Below, one piece after another: positions 26,285 through 34,758 of a stretch of DNA of 64,000 nt; the first letter of the stretch is position 1, and each line of letters opens with the position of its first letter. Position numbers and translations under genes: made by a program. Source of the stretch: Candidatus Barnesiella excrementigallinarum. GTDB taxonomy: Bacteria; Bacteroidota; Bacteroidia; Bacteroidales; Barnesiellaceae. Under the pieces are notes generated by a model that worked only from the letters and a program-made list of their open reading frames with translations, searched no databases and was not told the DNA's origin. The stretch lies in assembly GCA_019114445.1 (NCBI GenBank), contig DXFL01000015.1, positions 1 through 64,000 of the forward strand, in the 5' to 3' direction.

Positions 26285-27250
26285 CTACATTTCTATATCA
26301 ATATTACCGCCCGGTTTCCAGTCGATGGTTACCGCCACGGTGGCGTTCAAATTATGACCTATCTCTATACTTCCGTCACCTCTTACCAAACCGTATATAT
26401 CTACACACTCTCCGGCAGGTAAGGGATCGGCAAGGTGGATTGTATTTCGTGTAATTTTATCTCCCATAGTAACGTAGACATCGGTATTCCAAAGTGCATT
26501 TTCTTCGGTGATGCTACGGGTTCCGGCCGACGCATCGACGCTCGCCTCATCTTGCGACGGGAACGAAAGCGCTTGGTAAAGCGACAAACCGTTTTCATCT
26601 TCCCCCGCTTCATTCATCTGTACGACCACGGGGCGTTCGTACTCATAAATACTGTCCTTACTGTAAAAACCGGTAGCGGTTTTATTGATATACCCCTCGA
26701 TTCGATCGACCGAAGCGGCAACGCCCGTTTCGTAATCGAGATGTAGCCTTGTCATGGCAATACAAGGGGTAAGGACAACTTCTACAAATTCGTCTTTATC
26801 GGCAATGGTAAACTGAGCCCGTCCAATATACAACTCCGAACCGTGCGAAGGTACAGTATCGGCAGTCGACTGGTAGCCCAATTTGTGTTTATCGGGGTCT
26901 ATTCCTAAATCCGACGATTTCACGCAACTCTCTTCCTTGATATTAGCTATCGCAAAATGGTGATAGTTGCTTATGGGCAACATAATTTTATAAATATTAT
27001 CCGACGGCATTTGCTCCTTCTCTACGTGTTCGTAATAGGCGAGCGCCTTATTGCTGTCGTAAAAATGCATATCGAGGACTTCCATCACTCCCGAAAATGC
27101 TTGTGACTGGGTAGTGAGTTCTATCCTGTATCTTACGGTGAAATTGTTGCAATCGGACATATTGTCGTCGATACACCCGCTGCACAGCGGCAGTAACGCG
27201 AAGAGCATTCCCACGACAATCCACTTTTGCAAAGAATCACCTCTATTCAT
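26285..27250 (-). CDS. FimB/Mfa2 family fimbrial subunit
   Basis: A lipoprotein of 321 residues with lipobox LCSGC near residue 26, followed by IDDNMSDCNNFTVRY, a typical Mfa2-like opening with paired cysteines. Two beta-sandwich domains follow: MEVLDMHFYDSNKALAYYEHV and HHFAIANIKEE are typical N-domain strands, and VEVVLTPCIAMTRLHLDY starts the second domain. The end, NATVAVTIDWKPGGNIDIEM, is the conserved closing strand. In Porphyromonas, Mfa2 anchors and limits the length of Mfa1 fimbriae. It lies after the shaft gene, separated by a terminator-like hairpin, which suggests it is made in lower amount than the shaft. Confidence 0.85.
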   Translation of the reverse strand: MNRGDSLQKWIVVGMLFALLPLCSGCIDDNMSDCNNFTVRYRIELTTQSQAFSGVMEVLDMHFYDSNKALAYYEHVEKEQMPSDNIYKIMLPISNYHHFAIANIKEESCVKSSDLGIDPDKHKLGYQSTADTVPSHGSELYIGRAQFTIADKDEFVEVVLTPCIAMTRLHLDYETGVAASVDRIEGYINKTATGFYSKDSIYEYERPVVVQMNEAGEDENGLSLYQALSFPSQDEASVDASAGTRSITEENALWNTDVYVTMGDKITRNTIHLADPLPAGECVDIYGLVRGDGSIEIGHNLNATVAVTIDWKPGGNIDIEM

Positions 27251-27279
27251 CTTTTCGAATCTTTTTTTGAAGAGAAAAA

Positions 27280-27325
27280 TATCTCCGGCGAGCCTACCGG
27301 GAGCCCTTTCGACCCGCCGGAGATA
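27280..27325 (-). terminator. Terminator-like attenuator between shaft and anchor genes
   Basis: Arms TATCTCCGGCG (27280-27290) and CGCCGGAGATA (27315-27325) form a perfect 11-bp stem. On the minus strand it is followed at once by TTTTTCTCTTC. It lies between the Mfa1-like gene (stop at 27366) and the Mfa2-like gene (start at 27250), so partial termination would favour the shaft subunit. Confidence 0.7.
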
Positions 27326-27365
27326 AATGTATGGTTTTATATTATTTTACGGCTTCTGCCAATTA

Positions 27366-29120
27366 TTAATCGCCCAGAGGCACATCAAGAATCAAACCGG
27401 CTTTCCAGTTGATATCAACAGCCAAAGCCAATTCCAAACGCGGGTTAATCAAGTCGGGAACCGTATTGTAAGCCTTAGCCAACGACGAGATGGTGAGGTG
27501 TACAGTCGTGTTGTAGTCTTGTTGGAATACACGGGTTACTTCGGGTTTTGATGCATCTTGAGCATAAGTCAGTTTACCCACCAAATAGAACGTTCCGTCC
27601 TCGGGAATCAAGTTGCCGTCCAATCCGTAGAATTGAGGCCCGTCGTTCAAAATTTCCAAAGCAATGTTGGGAGTATGTCCCAAATCATCAGCCGTACCGG
27701 TAGAGCAGTCGGCCGTTTCGGGCAACAAACAGTACATCAACGGGTTCATAGCTGTATAAGTGGGAGCAGTTGCATAGGTCAACGTATAACCATCGTTGGG
27801 AACACGGGTATCGTACACGATCTTTGTATATTGGTCGCCATCAGCAGGATGCATTTTCCAATCAAGAGCATCGGGCAGACCGCCAATCAAAAGGCCCTTC
27901 ACCACAAAATTGTGGTTATCCAAAGTTACGTGAGTAGGAGTGCTTGTTCCCGAAATCGTACCGGCAGGAATCGTAGCGCCGTCGGTCGTTTTGATAGCGG
28001 CTTTCACATCGAGACGAGCCACACCGTAGTTGATGGTTTTGTTCAAGGCTATTTGTGTAGATGCAGAGGTAATTACACTACGAGATGTGCCATACACGCC
28101 ATTATTCCACTCACCAAATGCAGGAGTTGTCGTATACTCAACAGGATAGGCATTGGTCCAATAGTACAACGAAGAGGGATAGCTGTAAGCTTTTGAAGAC
28201 GTTGCAGTAACAATACCCGATCCAGAAGGACCATTTTCGTCGAATACGATTTTACCATTATTCAGTTTATAAGTACCTTTCGGCAAGTTGGCGGGGAAAT
28301 CCTTATAAGCCGGTTTTTTCAATTCGGTAGCCATAGAATCAACCGATGTCTTCACCTCGCTTGCACCTGCAATGGTATTCAGTTCGGCCAAACGGGTCGA
28401 CAGATATTGCAAAGCCAATTGCAAGCCCATCAACGAAGCGCTGTTGAATTTGTAGTAGTTGGTTTGCAACTCCTCGGCCGAGGTCTTATCTGCACCATCG
28501 GCTAAACCAGTAACCCAACTCTCTAATTTATCGGTCACTTTGGTTCTCCACGCAACCATCAAATCGGCTGCATTAGTATAAGTACCGCCGGTATAAGTTC
28601 CTTCGGTGATATTCTGTAACGAGAAGGAGATATCAGCAGGAGACAAAGAGGTTACCGATACATCGGGGGTCATATTCAACACACCGTTATAGTCGGCAGC
28701 ATGATTGGCCTCGCCGTAGAACAAGAAAGCTATATTACCGGCCGGAATAACTACATTGGGGAATGTCTGTACAAAATTTTTCGATTCAGTGCCGATTGAC
28801 GATCCGGTCAACTGGGTAGCACCCGCCAAAACCGAATTCGCTACTACATAATCGCCCGATCCTTCTGTCAAAGCAAAAGGCATCAATCGCAAATTCTTCA
28901 TTCCCTGGAATTTACCATCGGCCTGAACATCGGCATCAGTAGCGCGGGATACCGGCGAAGGAATGGCAAACGAGAAACTCGTCTTTACAGCATCACGGTC
29001 ACCAACTGGCGTATTGTCACCATTGTTCACCACGTCATCATTGGAACAAGATGACAAAATTGCGGCAGCTGCAAAAAGTACAGCACCGACTTTCGTGCAT
29101 TTTGTTTTCATTTTTTTCAT
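27366..29120 (-). CDS. Mfa1-like major fimbrial shaft subunit
   Basis: A lipoprotein precursor of 584 residues: KK-rich start, hydrophobic stretch and lipobox ILSSC at about 22-26. The N-terminal domain opens with TSFSFAIPSPVSRATDADV, where the Arg before Ala-Thr is a possible gingipain-like or trypsin-like processing site, as known for FimA/Mfa1 prepilins. The C-terminal domain contains INYGVARLDVKAAI and ends VDINWKAGLILDVPLGD, the typical final strand used in donor-strand assembly. Length is near that of Mfa1 (about 563). It is preceded by the DUF3868/OmpA gene (35 nt) and followed by the attenuator hairpin. Polymerisation into a thin surface fibre is inferred from family. Confidence 0.88.
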   Translation of the reverse strand: MKKMKTKCTKVGAVLFAAAAILSSCSNDDVVNNGDNTPVGDRDAVKTSFSFAIPSPVSRATDADVQADGKFQGMKNLRLMPFALTEGSGDYVVANSVLAGATQLTGSSIGTESKNFVQTFPNVVIPAGNIAFLFYGEANHAADYNGVLNMTPDVSVTSLSPADISFSLQNITEGTYTGGTYTNAADLMVAWRTKVTDKLESWVTGLADGADKTSAEELQTNYYKFNSASLMGLQLALQYLSTRLAELNTIAGASEVKTSVDSMATELKKPAYKDFPANLPKGTYKLNNGKIVFDENGPSGSGIVTATSSKAYSYPSSLYYWTNAYPVEYTTTPAFGEWNNGVYGTSRSVITSASTQIALNKTINYGVARLDVKAAIKTTDGATIPAGTISGTSTPTHVTLDNHNFVVKGLLIGGLPDALDWKMHPADGDQYTKIVYDTRVPNDGYTLTYATAPTYTAMNPLMYCLLPETADCSTGTADDLGHTPNIALEILNDGPQFYGLDGNLIPEDGTFYLVGKLTYAQDASKPEVTRVFQQDYNTTVHLTISSLAKAYNTVPDLINPRLELALAVDINWKAGLILDVPLGD

Positions 29121-29155
29121 TTTTGAACGGTTTAAATGATTAGTAATAAAATGAT

Positions 29156-30490
29156 TTAATAATTCTCTCTTATATTTTTCAAATTCAAAATAGCTGCTTT
29201 ATCGCCGGCCTCGGCAGCCTGTTCGAACAGGGACATTGCCGTCTCCTTATCGTCCTTGCGGTAATAAGCCGTGGCCAATGTATTGAGGCTGCGCACATCG
29301 TCCTGTATGGGTTGCAACAGAGCGATGGCCTCGTCGAAACGCTCTTGGGCAATCAACTTTTGAGCTTGATTGATTGCAATGGCATTGGAATCGGGCACCG
29401 AAGTATAATATACCCGTATGTATCCCGAATTACGCTGGTCGGAGAAGACCGAGCGCAACAACTCGGCAAAGGGCCGTCCCTTGTCGAGCCTCCGCAACAA
29501 CCATTCGCGCCGGTTCAAATCGGGGGTGTTGTCGATGATATCGAGCATTTGGTCGCGACAATCGAAATCACTCTCCTCGACCCTGTCGCGCAACTCGCCC
29601 CATGCTTCGCCACCGTTTGCCACCTCAAAGAGGGTGTCGGGCAATTCGAGCCGTTCGTTTACATACTCTTTCAACACTTGGGCACGCGCTCCGGCCAAAC
29701 GGAGATTCCGCTTCAACGGACCTTCGGGCGAAGCAAAACCTACAATCAATATTTTCCCCACGGCCGACCGGTCGTCGACATAAATCTGTTGCAGTATGTC
29801 GATAATTCTGTCGAGCGTGGCGGCATTGTCGCGATAATCGCGCCGCAAATCCGATTTGTCAAGCGGGAAATAGACTTTCAAAGCGCCTTTGTCACGCCAA
29901 ACGGTCATCGAATCGGAATAGGGCGTATAGGCCACCATAGGGAAGAGTACGGCTTCTACCTCGGCCAAACGCTCGGCCACACTCGGAATCAAAGGCACCG
30001 GTTTTACCGACGGGACATAAGGCGGCTGCACAACCACTTCGCTGCACAACAATATATCGGGCAAAGGCTCTACCTCGCAACACCCCTCGCGCTCGCACAC
30101 CAAACGCAAATTCATGGGCGATTTGCCCATCCACTTCTCATAAGGCAACGTCATGCTGTATTGCAACTCGCCGCCATTAACCGTGTGATAGGTCGATGGT
30201 TCGTAGGTCGTTCCTGATAATACGGCCTCACGACGACGCAATTTCTGCTTGCGCTTCCCTTCAATCTCTATCTCTTCGAGAGCTATCGAGTCGACTTGAT
30301 TATCGACCACGGGCACCATTCGTTGCAGATAATCCGATCCCACAGTCCCCTGTGGCACCACGATTTTAAAATCTATTTTCAGGCTATCGCCCGATCGCGC
30401 AAGCGAGGCATTCTCGACCTTCACCTCGGCTCCGAAAGCAAACATCGACCAAGCTAAAAACGAAAGGGCTATGATAATATATCGCTTCAT
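29156..30490 (-). CDS. DUF3868 - OmpA - TPR protein of the fimbrial operon
   Basis: 444 residues with a signal peptide ending near AFGAEV. Residues about 20-165 form a DUF3868 domain (VKVENASLARSGDSLKIDF, YSMTLPYEKW). Residues about 205-330 form an OmpA-like peptidoglycan-binding domain (VYFPLDKSDLRRDYRDN, ILIVGFASPEGPLKRNLRLA, with R-RA-VLKEYV). The last 90 residues are TPR/Sel1-like (AQKLIAQERFDEAIALLQP, LATAYYRKDDKETAMSLFEQ). DUF3868 genes regularly sit beside DUF3575 and Mfa1-type genes. A role in tethering or assembling the fimbria at the outer membrane or cell wall is inferred. It starts 13 nt after the DUF3575 gene. Confidence 0.85.
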   Translation of the reverse strand: MKRYIIIALSFLAWSMFAFGAEVKVENASLARSGDSLKIDFKIVVPQGTVGSDYLQRMVPVVDNQVDSIALEEIEIEGKRKQKLRRREAVLSGTTYEPSTYHTVNGGELQYSMTLPYEKWMGKSPMNLRLVCEREGCCEVEPLPDILLCSEVVVQPPYVPSVKPVPLIPSVAERLAEVEAVLFPMVAYTPYSDSMTVWRDKGALKVYFPLDKSDLRRDYRDNAATLDRIIDILQQIYVDDRSAVGKILIVGFASPEGPLKRNLRLAGARAQVLKEYVNERLELPDTLFEVANGGEAWGELRDRVEESDFDCRDQMLDIIDNTPDLNRREWLLRRLDKGRPFAELLRSVFSDQRNSGYIRVYYTSVPDSNAIAINQAQKLIAQERFDEAIALLQPIQDDVRSLNTLATAYYRKDDKETAMSLFEQAAEAGDKAAILNLKNIRENY

Positions 30491-30502
30491 AAATTCCTCC
30501 TC

Positions 30503-31072
30503 TTATTTAATTACATAGATGACGGAAATCGCCGCTTCGGTAGGAGCGAAATAACCCTTATGTCCTTCGCCTATCTTGTGACCGCAAGTACGGCATTGGT
30601 AATAGTCGTACGTATTATACTTGTAACCCACACCCACCGAGCCTTCTATACTCCATCGGGGCGACAAAATCCATTGATAGCCATAAGACAAGCCGGCCCC
30701 GTAGGTATTCCCTTGATAACGGTATTTCTTTACATCGGGGAAAATGCCAAATGGCAGAGGCACCTGCCCAGCATTGAAATGGGTATAGAAAATGTGCGCA
30801 CCAAAGAAATGGCCATTATATTTTTGGCAAAGCCAATAACGGACCTCGGGTTGTACCCGAATATGTTTCCACTTGCGATTATTCTTGAAAGTAAACGGAT
30901 TATAATAGATATGCGTGTTCAGTGTCCAACGATTCGCGAGTCCTACCTCTACGCCTAATGTTGGTGTAGCTGTGGCCCATGCCAAAAGATTACTCTTCAC
31001 GGCCACCTTCTGCGCCGACACCATCGAACAGACAAGCGATAGCAATACCATTATATTTAAAACTTTCTTCAT
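30503..31072 (-). CDS. DUF3575 outer-membrane protein of the fimbrial operon
   Basis: 189 residues with a signal peptide cleaved near VSA/QKVAVKSN. The body is a predicted small beta-barrel, with alternating strands such as TPTLGVEVGLANRWTLNTHI, VQPEVRYWLC, FFGAHIFYTHF and SIEGSVGVGYKYNTYDYY. A CxxC near the end (YYQCRTCG) stands out. Closing FAPTEAAISVIYVIK is a typical outer-membrane last strand. DUF3575 proteins open many Bacteroidales fimbrial operons. It is the first gene of this one, about 190 nt behind the predicted promoter. Confidence 0.85.
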   Translation of the reverse strand: MKKVLNIMVLLSLVCSMVSAQKVAVKSNLLAWATATPTLGVEVGLANRWTLNTHIYYNPFTFKNNRKWKHIRVQPEVRYWLCQKYNGHFFGAHIFYTHFNAGQVPLPFGIFPDVKKYRYQGNTYGAGLSYGYQWILSPRWSIEGSVGVGYKYNTYDYYQCRTCGHKIGEGHKGYFAPTEAAISVIYVIK

Positions 31073-31262
31073 ATAATTATCTAATTATGTGAGGATTATT
31101 AAAAATATAGTATTCTTGTTATTGTTGTTTTTATGGTTTTACAATAAATCCCCTAAATCAAAAAAAAACTAATTAAATACACTCAGTCCCCTTAATAAGG
31201 TGACCTTTTCTCATCCTTATTTCACTTCTACATTCAAACCTAATTTGCTTTAAATGAGATTG

Positions 31263-31295
31263 CAAAGTTATAATATTTTAGTATTTATTACAATA
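31263..31295 (-). promoter_or_regulatory. Predicted promoter of the fimbrial operon
   Basis: On the minus strand TAACTTTG (31270-31263) matches the -7 consensus. A TATTG about 20 nt upstream is a partial -33 element. It implies a leader of about 190 nt before the DUF3575 gene. Confidence 0.5.
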
Positions 31296-31564
31296 CAAAA
31301 AGTGCACAAAAGTTTTGTTTTAACAATTTATTTTATATATTATTATAATAAGTCGGTTCTACATTTTTTATATTTATGCATAAGCATAAGATTTATAGGC
31401 TTAAACAGATTAAAAAGAGTTTCGATCTACCGTTTCATTCAAGACACTCGCAAAATGAATTATAGTTTGCAAACGAACAATTTAACATTCTCACGGCCAT
31501 ATATTCGCCCTGATTATCGCTTTTCGGGGGTCAAAATTTTTAATTTTACATCGAAAAGAAGGGA

Positions 31565-31610
31565 AAATTCTCTTTTTTCCACACAAACAAAACGTGAAAA
31601 AGGAGAATTT
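31565..31610. repeat. Long inverted repeat in the fimbrial/nuclease intergenic region
   Basis: Arms AAATTCTCTTTTTTC (31565-31579) and GAAAAAGGAGAATTT (31596-31610) pair over 14 of 15 positions with a 16-nt loop. It lies in the 850-nt gap 31073-31923 between divergent genes, a gap that otherwise holds only the two promoters and AT-rich DNA. A weak open frame at 31254-31619 overlaps it but has no gene-like features. Confidence 0.6.
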
Positions 31611-31897
31611 CTCTCCTAAATAAGAATTATTACTAACTAATAATGTATATAATACAAGAAAGATTCAGTGCCCTTAACCCGATTCTTTACCCACGACTAC
31701 ACTCTTTGAAAATCTTTGGAAGCTAAATTAGATTCGGGCCTGCCCCTCGGCATTAAAATCGCAAACATTCTTTGTATTTTTCGTGACACTGGAAACGATT
31801 GGTAGAAAAATGCCCCTTATGGGCCGCTATTTCACCATTTTTTGACGCTTTGACTTCAAATTTTGACGAATTGCACCATTCTTTTCGAGACAAAAAT

Positions 31898-31905
31898 TAA
31901 TTTTG
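31898..31905 (+). promoter_or_regulatory. -7 element before the nuclease gene
   Basis: TAATTTTG fits TAnnTTTG and lies 18 nt before the ATG at 31924, giving a very short leader. No TTTG at the standard -33 distance. Confidence 0.4.
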
Positions 31906-31923
31906 CGAATAAAATTCTATCCC

Positions 31924-33876
31924 ATGAAAAAGTTCATTTATCTCCTACTGCTGTTTTTTACCCTTTGCGCCTGCGAAGAAAAAAATAAAGAAGAAATAAA
32001 AATATATTTGAACGTCGATCCCACAACCTTAACGTTCGACGAAACCGACGCTTCGAAAAACGTCATCACCATCAGCACCAACACCAATTGGAAAACAACA
32101 ACCGATAATCTTTCGCTGAAAATCGACAAAACCGAAGGTTCAAGCGAAGATACTCAAATACATATTCTCGACGCCCCCGCAGGGAAAAGTTGCACTTTAA
32201 CAATATTGCCCGTCATTCAAAATGAAGGAGAAGACCTTTCAAAAAAGGTTGTCATATTGAGGGACGTAACTTTCTACTTAGAAGTATCGCCCACGGCTTT
32301 GACCTTCGACGAGAGCGACGCTTCGAAAAATGTCATCACCATCAGCACCAATACCCATTGGGTTGCAACTACCGATAACGCACTCCTGAAAATCGATAAG
32401 ACCGAAGGGACAAGCGACGACAAAGAGATACATATCCTCGATGCCCCCGCGGGCGAGAGTTGTACCTTGACGGTATCGACCGTATCGGACAACCCCCAAA
32501 ATGTAATTACCAAAGAGATAACCATATCGAGAGCGGCACGTACCATTATCTATAACAACGACTTCGACAAAGAGGTGGCTCAAAAGAATGGCTCGTGGCC
32601 ATACCTCGACCAATTCGACGGCTGGAAAAACGAAAGCGGAACCGGAACCGCCAATGTAACGTATAGCCAAATGAGCGTATCGGTACGAAGCGACTGGACA
32701 TCGGACTATAACCCGCCTGCCAGCTACCGCCCCTATGCATCGGGTAAAAACAACCTCTACTTCAACAACACAAGTAGCTATATCGCCATTAACGACATCA
32801 ATACGGCGCAAAAGAAAGATTTCATTCTTCAATTCGGGTGCTCCGAAAATAAAACATTCGATTACAACGACTTGAAAGTAGAGGTCGGCAACGGGACATC
32901 GTGGGTCGAACTGGAATATACCCGCACGATTACCAATAATTGGGAGTTGGCTACCAGTTCGTTCTCTTTGCAAAACCCGACAAATGGAACCCTCGGCATA
33001 CGGTTTAGCGTCACAGAAGGGGCCAAAATGATGCGTATCGACGACGTGCGGCTGACCGACGGCGACCCGTCGAGCCAAATCATCGTCTTCGACAACACCG
33101 TTTACCCGCCGGCCGAACTGCCCGCTTACAATAGCACCGACTTTGTGATCACTCATTACGGATCGATCGGCAACCAAAAGGTGCGTAACTATACCATGCT
33201 CTTCGACAAGGAGAAACACGCTGCCTTGTGGGTAGCCTATCCCTTGCACCAATGCTACCGAGGCAGCAGCGGAAGAACCGAGGCTTGGGCAGCCGACCCG
33301 TTGATCGACGCAAGCCTCCAAGCTCAACTTTACGGCACCTATTGCTACTACGACAGATACTCTCGCGGACACCAAATCCCTTCGGGAGACCGCACGGTAA
33401 ACGACGAATTGAATGGCCAAACATTCTACGCGTCGAACATGACTCCCCAAGACGGGACCTTTAACGGTGGAATATGGGAATCGCTCGAAAGCAAAATACG
33501 GGATAATATGTGCTCCGATACCCTCTATGTGGTCACCGGCTGCTACTTTGGAGCCGGCTATACAACAACCTCCGACGGACGCTATAACAACAGTTTTGCC
33601 CCCGACTCCAAACCATGTGCAGTACCCACCCACTATTTCAAAGTGATACTGCGCACCCGACAGGGCAATACAGGAAAACCGGTAGGCAAATGCGATGCCA
33701 GCGAACTCAAAGCCATCGGATTTTGGTTGGAACACAACAGCAACTATCCCGAAACATTCAGCACCGACTATTGCAAATCGGTAGAATATATCGAACAACA
33801 AACGGGATTTACATTCTTCCCGACGGTATCCGAAGAGGTTAAGAAACAATGCTCGCCCTCAGATTGGGATCTCTAA
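31924..33876 (+). CDS. BACON-BACON DNA/RNA non-specific endonuclease lipoprotein
   Basis: 650 residues with lipobox LCACEE at about 16-21, so probably outer-membrane bound. Two BACON domains (about 28-115 and 116-205) are nearly copies: both contain LTFDE-DASKNVITISTNT and an IHILDAPAG block. A beta-sandwich domain follows (about 210-385, YNNDFDKEVAQKNG to RIDDVRLTDG), resembling the choice-of-anchor J or DUF5017 type. Residues about 395-640 are the nuclease, with the catalytic motif SRGHQIPSGDR, where His is the general base and DRGH of the classic motif is SRGH. A downstream Asn in ASNMTPQDGTFN is the likely metal ligand. It probably degrades extracellular DNA or RNA. The ATG at 31924 begins the signal peptide; an earlier start at 31903 is unlikely. 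Confidence 0.9.
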   Translation: MKKFIYLLLLFFTLCACEEKNKEEIKIYLNVDPTTLTFDETDASKNVITISTNTNWKTTTDNLSLKIDKTEGSSEDTQIHILDAPAGKSCTLTILPVIQNEGEDLSKKVVILRDVTFYLEVSPTALTFDESDASKNVITISTNTHWVATTDNALLKIDKTEGTSDDKEIHILDAPAGESCTLTVSTVSDNPQNVITKEITISRAARTIIYNNDFDKEVAQKNGSWPYLDQFDGWKNESGTGTANVTYSQMSVSVRSDWTSDYNPPASYRPYASGKNNLYFNNTSSYIAINDINTAQKKDFILQFGCSENKTFDYNDLKVEVGNGTSWVELEYTRTITNNWELATSSFSLQNPTNGTLGIRFSVTEGAKMMRIDDVRLTDGDPSSQIIVFDNTVYPPAELPAYNSTDFVITHYGSIGNQKVRNYTMLFDKEKHAALWVAYPLHQCYRGSSGRTEAWAADPLIDASLQAQLYGTYCYYDRYSRGHQIPSGDRTVNDELNGQTFYASNMTPQDGTFNGGIWESLESKIRDNMCSDTLYVVTGCYFGAGYTTTSDGRYNNSFAPDSKPCAVPTHYFKVILRTRQGNTGKPVGKCDASELKAIGFWLEHNSNYPETFSTDYCKSVEYIEQQTGFTFFPTVSEEVKKQCSPSDWDL

Positions 33877-33887
33877 TACGACAAACA

Positions 33888-33963
33888 AAAAGGGGATCGG
33901 GTCGTGAGAAACGACCCAAAAAGGGCTTTCGATATTCGCTATATCCGGGAGCCCCTTTTATAT
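33888..33963. terminator. Nested hairpins between convergent nuclease and pgeF genes
   Basis: An inner hairpin, GGGTCGT (33899-33905) with ACGACCC (33911-33917), is flanked by AAAAAGGGG on the left and GCCCCTTTTAT on the right (33950-33960). The right part can end plus-strand transcription and the mirror can end minus-strand transcription. Exact pairing is uncertain. Confidence 0.5.
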
Positions 33964-34758
33964 ACAAATACCTGTGAGAAAACGCCCGGAACGGACACCC
34001 AATGCCCGTGCCGAGAAAAACTGGTCGCTGTGCGTTTTTGTACAAATACCGGCAACTTCGACCTGCGACAAGGAAACGCCACACGACAGAAGCTCCTCCA
34101 TAGCCGCTGCCCACAAATCGATATGGGGACGAGCCGACGGATAACGGCGAACAACCACCTCCGAATCGAAACCGGCCTCGACAAAAGCCTGCACAACCTC
34201 CTCGCCCACCTCAAAACAGTCGGGTCCAATCGAAGGGCCCACTCCCGCAAAAAGAGCCGACGGATCGGTACCATAACGCTCGGTCATCGCCGCAATCGTC
34301 CCTCTTACGATATGAGCTGCCATACCTCGCCACCCGGCATGAACGGCAGCACAAGCCTTATGCACCGGATCGTAAAGCAACACGGGGACACAATCGGCGG
34401 TAGAGACGGCTATGGCCACCCCCGGGCAATCGGTCATTACAGCATCTTTACCATCTAAATAAACAGCCTGTTGCGATCGGTCGAAGTCGAGAAAAGCGGC
34501 GGTCACCGGGAAAACCTCTACCCCGTGGACCTGCCGGGGAGTAACCAAGCGGTCGAAACCCAACGCCCGGCACAAGCGATCACGGTTAGCGGCCACCCGT
34601 TCGGGACGGTCGTCGGTATATTCTCCCATATTGTCGGTCGAGAAAGGGTCGCCAACCACAGCCCCGTTACGAGTGGTCACAAAAGTAACGACACCCGGCA
34701 AGGTATCGAACAAAGAAAAAGAATACCACTGGAAACTATTCTCTTCGTGCAAGACCAT
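33958..34758 (-). CDS. pgeF: Peptidoglycan editing factor PgeF (YfiH/DUF152)
   Basis: 266 residues of the YfiH/DUF152 fold, once called polyphenol oxidase or laccase. The three zinc-binding residues are visible: His in PRQVHGVEV, Cys in VSTADCVPVL, and His in AAVHAGWRGMAAHIV. PgeF is known to prevent misincorporation of L-serine into peptidoglycan; relatives also show purine nucleoside phosphorylase activity. I chose the ATG at 34758 because it overlaps the obg stop by one base (TGATG), implying coupling; the TTG at 34764 would add two residues. It is the last gene of adk-obg-pgeF. Confidence 0.9.
   Translation of the reverse strand: MVLHEENSFQWYSFSLFDTLPGVVTFVTTRNGAVVGDPFSTDNMGEYTDDRPERVAANRDRLCRALGFDRLVTPRQVHGVEVFPVTAAFLDFDRSQQAVYLDGKDAVMTDCPGVAIAVSTADCVPVLLYDPVHKACAAVHAGWRGMAAHIVRGTIAAMTERYGTDPSALFAGVGPSIGPDCFEVGEEVVQAFVEAGFDSEVVVRRYPSARPHIDLWAAAMEELLSCGVSLSQVEVAGICTKTHSDQFFSARALGVRSGRFLTGICI

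Noticed and set aside
31254..31619. 121-codon plus-strand frame in the gap before the nuclease gene
   Set aside because: AT-rich, overlaps the fimbrial promoter and the hairpin 31565-31610, and shows no family features.
31073..31923. Phase-variable invertible promoter for the fimbrial operon
   Set aside because: I found one hairpin but no pair of inverted repeats flanking the promoter and no recombinase gene in the window.
32278..33849. Minus-strand open frame of 523 codons opposite the nuclease gene
   Set aside because: Antisense to the nuclease lipoprotein, whose lipobox, BACON domains and catalytic motif are clear.
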